From contig OY759218.1 in NCBI GenBank assembly GCA_963662175.1, positions 14,846,480-14,910,479 of the forward strand: a stretch of 64,000 bases of DNA, given 5' to 3'. A program made the translations under genes and the position numbers. Shown here one piece after another: positions 1 through 11,700 of the stretch (position 1 is the stretch's first letter; each line of letters opens with the position of its first letter). This stretch comes from Aradus depressus. Its lineage: Eukaryota > Arthropoda > Insecta > Hemiptera > Aradidae. A model generated the notes under the pieces. The model was not told the DNA's origin. It searched no databases and worked only from the letters and a program-made list of their open reading frames with translations.

Positions 1-539
1 TAATTTTCAATATTTAGAAATAGTTTCATCGCCCAGAAGTCAGTGAATGACCGTCCATATCTCGCGCTAGGATTGTTGTGGCCTTAATTGTAGGGCGACG
101 TTTTAGAGGTTAACATTTGAAAATTGTTCAACTTTTCGAGTTTCTTGCCTTTTCGGCTAAATTTAAGTTGAAAAATCAATTAAATTGTTGGACACAAAAT
201 TGCCCACCGATAAGTCTATGTTTAATTTTTGATGACTCGCATCACAAGATATAGGTGGTGCTTTGAGTTTTTTTCAAAAAATTACATTATGTTTTTTTTT
301 CAATTTATGCAAAAAAGGCGACATTTGAATTGAAAGGAGTTACTGGTGAAGGTAATAAAATTTCCTTTCGGGTGAGCTTTCATTCGAGCCATTCGCCTGA
401 GGAGTGTTGTTCTGTTGTTCCTTTGACAAGTAATAAGTAAGTTATGGGCATTCCTAATTTAATATACCCTGAAAATACGGTTAGTAAATGGTCAAATTCA
501 TTTCTGCAATCTGTATCGATAGTAGGAAGCTAATAAAAC
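1..539. other. AT-rich non-coding DNA, probably TRPM intron
   Basis: No coding segment with plausible splice sites is visible. The stretch precedes the first recognisable TRPM exon at 2614 and is probably part of the upstream intron, since the reading frame at 2614 is open and needs an upstream exon. No repeat family recognised elsewhere in the window is seen here. Confidence 0.4.
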
Positions 540-1350
540 AAATAATAACAATGAACTTGTTTAACTTTTATATTGTCTAATTCCACATAAATATATACAT
601 ACGTACAGTTTTGGATTGCGCCATCATCAGCTCGAAAGTTCAAAAGTGACATTTAGTTTACTAGGTTGTCATATTTATACAATCCTCAGGTTACCTAACT
701 TAACATTTACAAATATTGGTGTTATATACAAAATAAAGAAAATTTAATAGTAAGAAATAAAAATAAATAATAAACTAAGAAATGGGTTTATAGTAGAATA
801 CATAGGATATGTAAGAAATAATGTATTTATGACATAATACAAACGATTCCCATTTTATCTAGAGATAGAATAGTTCCAACAACCAAACCCACTCTCACCC
901 CTGTTAATGCCACTAAGTGAATATAACATATTGTGTATTTTACTATAAAAAAGAGTATGTACGCATTTTTATATCCATTATTTCTTATATATACTATGTC
1001 TTATTCTACTATAAACCCCATTCTTTAGTGTATTCATTTATTAATTTCTTACTATTATAATTTCTTTATATTACTATTGTATTTAATATTTGTAAATGTT
1101 ATGTTAAAATTGGAACCCCAGGTACTTTCATAGGGGACAGGGAGTCACAGTCTTAGGTAATCTGAGGTAACCTGAGGATTGTATAAATATGACAACCTAG
1201 CAAACTTAAATGTCACTTTTGAAATTTGTACTGACGACGGTCAGCCAAAACCGGTACACTTTATTTTTGTGGAATTAAACAATATAAAAGTTAAACAAGT
1301 TCTTTGTTATTATTTAACGTTGATATACTCAGAATATATCCTAATAATAT
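540..1350. repeat. Large imperfect inverted repeat, Penelope-associated type
   Basis: The left arm (about 540-830) and the right arm (about 970-1350) are diverged reverse complements. Shared blocks include tgaacttgtttaacttttat, acaatcctcaggttacct against aggtaacctgaggattgt, and actataaacccc. Each arm carries a decayed hammerhead-like motif: on the minus strand near 640 CTGATGA followed by AAAA instead of GAAA, and on the plus strand near 1229 CTGACGA followed by AAAA. Two terminal repeats of a Penelope-like element in opposite orientation would explain this, but no coding part is left. The arrangement is seen in the sequence; the family assignment is inferred. Confidence 0.6.
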
Positions 1351-1714
1351 TATCTATTTACTATAATAATACACTAGAGTGTCTAGTGTGTTATTATCAT
1401 AAATAGATCTAATCGCTACCAGACGATTGTCAAAGTGAAGCGACATGCTTTTCGCACGAACTCGAAAGAACGCTTATCCCAAACGAAGTCACCTTCAAAG
1501 CAACTCCTAATACGTTGTTACTCAAAAGCCTCCATATTACCATTTTTTACGTCAAATGGAAAAAAATTATGAAACTTTTCATAAAACTCGATGCGCCGTC
1601 TACGTCTTTGATGTCTGATTCATAAAAAGTGAGCTTAGGCTCATCTGACAGGAAATTTTGTTTTCTAGAAGTTACTTTTCATAATTTGTTTTATTCTCAA
1701 AATTGGACATTTAA

Positions 1715-1800
1715 CTATTAAAGTAGCGTGCTTGTCTACTGAGCTCAAGATCTTGGGTTTGAGGCCTTCTTAAGTACTTTGGTTGTAAGAGTGAAGATCG
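1715..1800 (+). repeat. Decayed tRNA-derived SINE head
   Basis: The segment gtagcgtgcttgtctactgagctcaag resembles the head of the SINE-A family seen better at 22744 and 19599. The B-box-like part (gggtttgaggcc) is degraded. No intact body follows. The rest of 1351-2613 shows no gene; 2340-2600 is GC-richer and may be a transposon remnant, but I cannot name it. Confidence 0.4.
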
Positions 1801-2613
1801 TCAGAGCAATAAATGGGACAATATATTTTTCATACTATGTCCCCTGAGAATTATAACGTATGAAACAGATAAAATAATACATTTATCAGCCTGTTTATAG
1901 GGGAGGTTTCTGTTAATGAACAATAAAATGAAATACAAAATAAATTATACGTATAATAGAAAAAAAACAGAAGTGAGAAGGGAAAATGTAAAAAAAACAT
2001 AGAAATACGAGGATTATAAGAAAGAGGAGAACTCTAGAAGGAACTGATAGAGTAGGGATTTAATTTTAATTGGAAGTCGCTTGAGGAGGTTGTGGAATTT
2101 AAAAGGGCTGTTGGAAATGTAAGAGATGGTCTTTCTTAGGAGAGTGTTTGATCGAACATAGAACAGATAATAATAATAATATTTATTTTCGTTGAACGAA
2201 AAATGGTAATAGGATACATCATAAGAATGTATGCATTAAGATAGCTTATAAATTAGATACATACACAGCTTTAACTATTTTAGTCTGATAGAAATTTATT
2301 AATTTCAAGTTGGTTTAATTAACTCAATTAACACAGTAAGAACCTGGTTGGATGAGCTGGGTCAGGATGCTTTTCCAGGTACCTGCTTCGTGAGCTGGAC
2401 ACTCATAGTAGATGCTCATTTCTTCGCCTAGGTCGCCCCGGGAGCTCAGCTCTCTTCTAAGATCCACCTCCAGTTTTCTGTGTTTTCCCTAGGATTCTGG
2501 TGGCTTTCACCTCCTCTTAGTCAGACTTGAGATGCTATTCTAATCATGTCCAGAGGGCCTCTGAATTTCATATGGTCGAGTATCGATAAATAATGTTCTC
2601 ATTTATATTTTAG

Positions 2614-2797
2614 ATCACAGTTTTCCGTATAAGTGACCGTGGAGAAAGTGCTCAAGAACTGGACCAGACTATTTTGACGGCACTCTTTAAAAGTCAACAC
2701 CTTTCGCCTTCAGAACAGCTTAGTCTAGCCTTGACTTGGAACCGAGTTGACATCGCCCGATCCGAAATTTTCATTTATGGTCAAGAGTGGCCAGCAG
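2614..2797 (+). CDS. trpm: TRPM exon 1 of the visible part (TRPM homology region)
   Basis: The exon follows an acceptor ttatattttag and reads [12 protein letters not shown] in phase 0, then [14 protein letters not shown] and YGQEWPAG, hallmarks of the TRPM N-terminal homology region. The donor is cag/gtaagt and the exon ends after the first base of a Gly codon. An earlier exon must supply the upstream residues. The N-terminal homology region builds the cytosolic lid of the channel. Confidence 0.93.
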
Positions 2798-5700
2798 GTA
2801 AGTGTGAAATGAAACTATTTCTGATAGTTAACTGTCACTACTATAATATTCTATTTATTTTACGAATTATTATATTTATATTTATTATTTTATACGAAGT
2901 ATAGGGGAAGTTATGAATTGGTCATAAATTCGATACTGAGTTTTCAACGGAATTTAATGTTTTTCCTGATCTCAAAAATGAAGCAGAAAAGTCTGTCTGT
3001 CTGTGACCAAGATAACTCCCTATAGAAGGAGTGTATCGACACGAAATTTTATATGTGTATCCCGAAATCTCTAATTAGAAGGAGGCTTCACACAAAAACT
3101 TTAATAACTGTCGTTATTGACGCGAAATTTCAAACGTAAATTCAAAGCCTTATAAGGTTGACACATATTAATTTTCAGCGAAATCCACCGAAGGGGAGGG
3201 GGCTCAATTAAAAAATCCCTACAAGTGTTGATGTAATGAGTCTATCGGCAAAATTAGTATGAGTATTCAGAAGCCACTTTGCAAGTCAAATATTGAGTTT
3301 GAAAAGGTAATTGATTAATTCTTGCTGGGGAAGTACATTGCTGGTACAACAAAGACTTATTTTTAATTTTGGGGATCAGGAGAAACATGAAATTCCGTTG
3401 AAAACTCAGGATAGTTGGATAGATTAAATGTATCGAGACGAATTGTTATGTGTAGGTCCGGTGGGTGAGATGAGACCTGTTGATTTTTAGCCAAATCGGC
3501 GCAAGAAACGGAGGGGATGACTTAACACAAAATCTTAACACTTCTCGTTGCAGTCAATCGACACAAAATTCCATATGTAAATTCAAAACCCCTTAAGAAC
3601 GATACCTATCAATTTTCCGCGTAATCGGCCGAAGGGAAAGGGAGAATCAGAGGAGGCACAATCAAAAACTCCATTAACTGCCGATGTAATGAATTATCTA
3701 GACAAAATTCAGTATGAAGTTTCAGAAGCCCCTAATTCAACATTGATTTTTAGCCCAGTCGGTCGATTGGTTTTGGTGAGAGAGCGATAACGTAATAATT
3801 CGTTCCAAGGAAGTACAATGCCGACCATTCACTGATGACTTTTTGTCATTATTTTTCAGGAGCACTAGATGAGGCTATGATGCAAGCTTTGGAACACGAT
3901 CGCATCGATTTTGTCAAACTACTTCTAGAGAATGGAGTTAGCATGCGGAAGTTCCTTACGATACCTCGTTTGGAAGAACTATATAACACGGTATTATTAC
4001 TGAAATTTTATGTATTTAATATTATTAATTATATTTTGTTTGTCACTCTTTCTTTCAACGTTTTTTATTATAATGGCAGTTACTTTGCTCATTTTCCTTT
4101 TTTTTTTTCTTCTGTCTCAGAATAAAAATTCTTTCACATTTCTTTATTATTTATTTCTCTTTATAACAAAACAGAAGGACTCGAGGATCTAATAACAAAT
4201 ATAATTCTGAGGGAAAAAAAAGTTCCTATATAGATCCGTAAATGCTTCCTCAAGAAGTTATTGCCGAAAAACAATTTTAAAAACTCTTTTGTTTTGCACA
4301 TATTGCCAAATATTTCATTATGCTGAAAGCATTTTTTCGATTGGCAAACTGTTCTTATTAAAGTAAAATGTTTTAAAGAGAAAAAGGTGTCGAGTGTTAC
4401 CTCATTTCAAAGGTCTCTGAAATATGTGCAAATTTTGTTTAAACAATTTTTGATACCTCTCTTAGTTTCAATCAAAATGGAGTTTCTATTAAATAAATGT
4501 AACTTTAGGGGAACATGGATTTTCTAAAAACCTGACTATTCTAACAATAAGGTTTATAAATTATCAGCATTTATTTTTCCCATTAATATTATTATGAAGA
4601 ATTAAATTTTGCAAATAACTCCCCTTAAAACCTCATTTCTAATATAATTATTTTCAAATTTCAGAAACAAGGACCGTCCAATACGCTTGGATACATCCTC
4701 CGCGATGTGAGACCTCACATTCCACGTGGTTACGTTTATACTTTGCACGACATAGGACTTGTGATTAATAAACTAATGGGTGGAGCTTACAGGCAAGATT
4801 TTTTTATTATCAAGATATTAAATCAACATTTTTTTTTGTACTTTGCTCTATAACTTAAGTTCTTTACAAAATGTTCATGTCTGATGGTTTTGAAGATAGA
4901 TGAAGTCAATTGTGGTAGCTTTAAGATGGGATAGCTTGCATAATTACTTCCCAAGCTATACGAAGTATAGGGGATTTATGTAATCTGTCCAAAATTAGAT
5001 GCGGAGTTTTCAACGGAATTTCATGTTTTCCGAACTCCTGATTCCAAAAGAACAAAAAAATCTGCCTGTGTCTGTGAACACGATAACTCCCCATAGAATG
5101 AATGTATCGAAACGAATTTATGTATATCCAGAACCCTCTAAGGACGACACCTATTGGTTTTCAGCCAAAAGGAAGTGGGGGATTAGGGTAGGCCTAACAA
5201 CAAAACTCTAATAATTGCCATAATGAATGTATCGATAAAAAATTTAGTATGAGAACTCAGAATGTATATCTAATATTGAGTTTTAGTCCCAATGGTCGTT
5301 TTTCTTTGGAGGGAAAACAAAAACGTAACTGATTAATTCGTGCTGAGGAAGTACATAGTCGTTGATTCAGGAACGACTTTTTTTTCTTATAACCATTATA
5401 ATTGTTTCAGATCTCAATATACGAGGAGAAAATTTCGTCTGATCTATGCCAAAGTGATGAAGAAGTCGCCCCATGTCCATCGGAACAGTTCCTCCTTCAT
5501 CAAGTATTATGGTAACACCAATTTAACCCTGAGTCTTCTTGCGGAAACCTTGCCTGCCTCCAAGGAGATGCCTCTCTTTGATTATCCATTCAATGAATTG
5601 ATGGTATGTATGTATTTTTAATTAATTTTGATCCGAAACGTTTCGAACGTTTCCTTTTACTTCTCCAGCTATACTAAGTATAGGGGAAGTTATGTAATCA

Positions 5701-8700
5701 GTTTAAAATTCGATGCGGAGTTTTCAACGGAATTTCATGTTTTCTGACCTTTGGATTCCAAATATGAAAAACAAATAGCTGTCTCTGTTTCTATGAACCC
5801 GATGAATCCTGATAGAATGAATGTATCGACACGAACTTTTATATGTGTAACCAGAGCCCCATGGGGACAACACCTATCGATTTTCAGGCAAAGTGAAGGG
5901 GAAGGAAAGAATTAGGCAAGGGGCTTAACTCAATAATCCTTTGTAATGAATGTATCGACACAAAATTTCAACTATTGAATATCAGTGTAAACGGTCGATT
6001 GGTTTTGGAAAGGGAGCAAATATTTAATTGATTAATTCGTTTTGGCGAAGTACATTGCCGGTGTCTTACCGACGATTTTGTTTTGACAATTCATGGAATT
6101 TTTTTGAGATTCTTACAATCAAAACTGTTTGAGTTTGAGGGGGAGCAACTTTTATCCTTATTTCCTTCTCTCACTATTCATAAAGCTAAAAATTGCCAAA
6201 ACTATATTCTACGTCTACTCATCATTAGCTTCCATTTGATATTTTACTCGACCATATTCATAAATAGTTTTTTTAAGAGAGGCTCCTCTATTCACCTCTC
6301 ACCGCAGAATAAAATGCATGCCTCGGTGCAAACCAGAGTTCTTGAATGATTGAACTACAATCAGATTTATTTCATATTTTTAAGTTTTCTAGGTATTGTG
6401 ACTCATGCCCGGGCTTTAACTACGCCATCGTATCGCATACTACCAGAGCGCTCTTTTGTCGCTCTGGTGGACATGAGCTCGACTACTGTGGGAGTTCCAA
6501 ATGTTTACTACCCAGGTTTATTCACCTGGGGTAGGGGTCTTTGAGTAATATTAACGTTCTAACTTTAATCGTAGTCTTGGGACCATCACTTAAGTCCCTT
6601 CCGTAGGACGGCGTGCTCAAGGTTTTTTTACCTCTCAGATAAAAAACTTAAGTGTAGTGCAGCTTGAAGATCTTGGGGGAAGGGGTCAGGAAGGACGGTT
6701 TTGCCAAGATCAGAAGTAACGAAGAAGTCAACTAGATGGAGTAATACAGTTGGCGTGGGATGAGTGAAACAAGGAGTGTAGTTGTGGGATTGGATAATAT
6801 CATATCATTAAGTATTCTTCCGCGTGATGAGTCTTTCTGCTCTCCCATCGGGATTGCGTCTATTTTGAAGTTTTTGAAGAACCCATTCCGTTTTCAGTAG
6901 AACATATAATTTATAACTTTATTTAAATTTTTTTGTCGTTGTAGGCTTGGGCAGTATTAACAAAAAGGCAAGAAATGGCACTTTTGATGTGGCAACACGG
7001 AGAGGAAGCGTTGGCCAAGGCTCTGGTGGCTTGCAAGTTGTACAAAGCCATGGCTCACGAAGCAGCCGAAGATGATCTCGAGACAGAAATTTACGAAGAA
7101 TTGAGAAACTATGGGAAAGAATTTGAAACTATAGGTATAAAGTGTACTTGTTTTTGTCCTGCCACTAACTGTTTTTCTGCGAAAAAAAAAAAAATTGGAT
7201 CTAATTTGTAAATTAAATAATTCTTTTTTCAGCATAAAATTGGGTAGGGTTTAAAAATAAATCTATTATATGAAAAGCCTAAGGGAATTTATTTATACAA
7301 TTTATAACAAATATTTACTGAAAACACAAGTTTTTTTTTTACCTCCCGGTTTTAATTACAAAAGCATATTTGTATAAATTTTTGATTAAAAAAATACTAG
7401 AGATATGTAAAATACAAAACAGTTCACCATATTACTCGAGGCCGAGAATTTGACTTCAATTAAATTGATATATATTTTTTACTTAAGCATTTAATGCTTT
7501 ACAATTTACTACTAAATACATTTCAAAATTCTTGTCTGAAAAACTGTGCCGCCTGTCATGTGTGTTTTAGCTGGGAAAACGATCTCTCGACGCTAACGCT
7601 TGTGATGGGGCATGTTTATAGCTGCTTATAGTGTCAGGTTGCAGATCCAATCCAATATCTTCACCATTTATGGCCGCATTGTACATTTTGAGTAGGTCAT
7701 ATTAGGGATTTTTTCTCAAAACTGTTGTAAATTTGGCGATTAACAAATGTCAAATGTAGGGGGCCATGGTGGCCGTGCGGGCTAGAGCATAGGGCTTTGG
7801 TCGCATTGTGTCATCATGGTTTGCGGGTTCGAAACCCGAAGGCGAAAAAAAAAAAAAGTCAAATGTATACATTTTCAAACAAATTTTCTAATTACGTCAA
7901 AATATGCAATTTTGTGCAGTAGAAACGTAAAACGTGCAATTTTGCCAAAAAAGTTAAAAACGTGCAGTTTCGTGCAAAATAAAATTGTATGTATATTAAT
8001 CAGGATGCCTTAAGTCGTAAAAATAAATTGTTATTTAAAGCAAGCGAAAAAAAAAATGCAATTGCACAGGAATCCGGCCTTTAATCATAACTATAGAAGG
8101 GGGAAAAAATGGTAAAGTTACTATTTAAATTCCCATTGGCTAATTTTTTTTACCCGCATTGATTTATTGTAATATGATTTATGTTAAATTTTATTAAACT
8201 TATTGTTACAGGACTTGAATTGCTAGATTATTCATATCGGCAAGATGACGATCAAACTCAGCAATTGTTGACCTGCGAACTACAGAACTGGAGTGGACAG
8301 ACATGTTTGAGCTTAGCCGTCGCTGCCAATCATAGACAACTTCTGGCGCACCCATGCAGTCAAATAATATTGGCCGATTTGTGGATGGGAGGACTCCGAA
8401 CAAGGAAAAACACAAATTTGAAAGTATGATTTAGAAATATTAAGAAATTCGGTTTAAAGAACCAAAATGTAAAGCCTCGTTCAGATTTCATTTTAGGTTA
8501 AGCAAGAAAGTACGGAATATAATGATTTCAGATATAATAAAAAATAATTTTCAGTTATGTATATATTTTTGCTAGGGCTGATGTGTACACCTAGGGACTT
8601 AAGTATCTTATCCCTTCTCTGTTAGATCTACTATGAGAGTCCTAAATTTTGCCTACACAGGTTTAGTTACTTGGGGTAGGGGTCTTTAACGAGTACCTGA

Positions 8701-11700
8701 CATCGCATAGACTTGGGACCATCGCTTAACGTACCATCCAAAGGACGGCGTTCTCAACTTTTTTTACTAGCTGCACAAGATTAGATTAGAATGTGGTCGG
8801 GTGGTTAACTAGCCATGACCACCGTAACCATAGGGCTGGCTATGTCACCCTACTCCAGTAAATAATAATAATATTCATTTGTATTAATCCATAACATGGT
8901 AACTGTGGGAGTCCTAAATTTTGTCTAAGTTTATTCACCAAGAGTAGGGGTCTTTAACGATTACCTGACATCATACAGGCTCGGGATCATCGCTTCAGGT
9001 CCCATCGGTTTTTTCCCTCTCAGATAAATCTAAGGCCCTCGGCCGGGTTGTGAACCCACGATCTTGAACTCAGTCGGCTAGCATGCTACCTCTGAGCTAC
9101 CGGCGTCCTCTGCAAAATTAGATACATAAACAGCTATTAACTCATAGTGTGACACTCATGTGATTAGTAATAACTACACTATTAAAACATGAGATAAAGT
9201 GAATAAAAAATGAATAAATAAATGCTTGAAAATATATGAGTACAAGAATAATAACAATAAATACAGTAGATACAGTTTTAAATTGAGATATTTATTTTTT
9301 TTTTAACTCTTCCGGAAGTGTATTTTTCATGACGATATTTCGGTACGTTTTTGCGTCTCTTCATCAGGTCACAAGGTGCGAAATATAGAAAAGAGAAATA
9401 AAACGAAAAATAATAATTAAAAAAAAAATTAAAAAATATATATTAAAAAAATTTAAAAATATACCTATATAAAAAAAATAATAAATAAAATATTAAAAAT
9501 ATATATAAAAAAATTTAAAAAAAAGATTAATGTAAATAAAAGAATAAATAATAGTAAAAAAGGAAATATAGAACTCACATGTCTTTTGTTAGCCCCAGGA
9601 GCTGCCTTACCAGCTTTTAGAGTCCCGAATATCTTGTATCTTCTGCTTAGGAGTGCTTCCCATTCAAATAAGACATGTTAGGCTGTTCCAGGGTTATATT
9701 TTTAGAGACCTCTCTAAAATCGGCCCTGTGCTATAAGGAGGCTCTAACAACATGCTAGATTTGAGTTCTCCCCAGGCGCAGCTCCTCAGCATGTTTTACA
9801 AGGGTTTGACGTATTTATCACAAGCTTAATATGTTTTTTACAGTTTCTTCTGGTCTATTCCCTGGAATAGCCAGTTGGTCAGCCATTTCGTTCCCGTGAT
9901 TATTTATGTTTGCTGCCAAACCTGTCCGCGGCTAACAATGTTCAAGGTGGACATGATATCAAATTGCGTTACTCTATTCAAACAAAAATCAAGAAATAAA
10001 CAAATTACTTTTATTTACTCAATTATTCGTTAAACGTGTATTATATAATTAGATCTGTGTGATGTGGCTAATAATTTCGTAAAATATTTGAAATAAATCT
10101 TAATTGAATATAGAAGTGACATGTAGTATGTAAATTTATTTTATTCAATGACAATTTTAACCTAGTCGGGATATAAGAACTATCAGATATAAAAGCGAAG
10201 TCTCGGTGTTCCCCTGAAGGTTCTTAAAGACGATTTCTACTTGATATTTAAATTAAAATGTAAAATTTAATCGTTTTTTTCTGTATTGTTGAAATGAATA
10301 TCATTTGGTCTCTTCATTTTATTAATATATTCAATTGATTGCAGGTAATTTTTGGACTTTTCGTTCCAATATACATAGCGAAGCTTGAGTTTAAATCCAA
10401 AGAAGAACTTCAACTCATGCCTCAAACTGAAGAAGAGCACTTAACTGGCCTCGAAGAAGAAAAAGACAGCACGGAAAACAAAGATGGCGCTGAGCCTCCT
10501 AAAACTCTCCCTGAACAAGACGTAGAGGTAACTATTAAATTACCTGTATATATATATATATGTAATATAAAAAGTCCAATCTTTGCTTATTTGTTGGTTT
10601 GTTGGTTACCTAATAACTAGGGCTGTGATTTGTATGCAATAAAAACAGCGAAATATCACATATCGATGGTGTTGAGCGAAAAGGGCCTAATAAATAAAAA
10701 ATCTGATTTTTTTCATTCGAACCTATCTGATTTCACCCTGTCAAGGTCATCAGTTGATTTGGGCCTATCTGCAAGGGCGGTGTATGATAAACGTAATTAA
10801 TATTTCTCACTAATATTTATAAACACAATCTATAAACTTGCAAATAAAATTAATTAGAATTGCAGTTTTCAGATTTAGAAACAATCTGCAAGTTGCAGAT
10901 TGGCCCTTTTCGCTCAATACCGTCGATATGTATGCAAATATATTTGGCAAAATAGGCAATTAAAAACTAAAAAATATGCGAAAGACTGGAAAGGAAAAAA
11001 GTATAAGATCGACTTGGAAAAGAATAAGGAAGAAGGGGGGGGGGGGGGGGGGAAGGGCATATAAATTATTAAAGTAAACAAACAGTCAAACAGAGCAAAC
11101 AAACAAAAATTTTCTCAATATGAACACAATGAATTCAAGAGAAACATTGGAGTTCCTGGAATGCACTCATTTCAATAAAAGGGGCATAAACCTGGCCAAA
11201 CAGAAGCAAAAATGGGAGAATTTTGGAAAAAAGTGGGATTAATTTTTATTAATTGTCAGTTTACAAAAAAAAAAAAAGAATAAAAATGGCTTTAAAAAAA
11301 TAAAAATAGGTATGTACTTATACTTTACAGAGTCTATCCTTGAGCTGCCGAAAAAAACTCAAAAATATGAATAAATATATGCGAATAAGGTTTAGATATG
11401 TAATATGATATGATATGGACATGATAACTCCCGGTAGAATGAATGTATCGACATGAAATTTTATATCCAGTACCTCATAAGGCCAAATCGGCTAAAGGGA
11501 GGGGGATTAACACAAAAACCTCTAATAACAGTTGTTGTAATTAATCTATTGTTACATGTTGTGCCACGGACGGGACGGTACCTTTGTTTTTCTTTTCTAG
11601 GAAACATTTTTTATAAATGTTTGATTTTCAACTATGTATTTATTATAATTTATTTATATGATATTAGTGAAGTAATAAAATATTGTATTAGCGTTCCCTT

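Noticed and set aside
3990..4192. ORF continuation past the TRPM exon end
   Set aside because: The translated part after 3990 is low-complexity Phe/Leu/Ile intron sequence. Conservation stops exactly at the gt donor.
4966..4980. loxP-like sequence ctatacgaagtatag at the start of R1 copies
   Set aside because: Only about a dozen bases resemble half a loxP site, without the 8-bp spacer and second arm. It is a palindrome within a repeat, with no sign of a recombinase.
4999..5211. 70-codon ORF as a gene
   Set aside because: It lies within an R1 repeat copy, and the equivalent frame is broken in the other copies.
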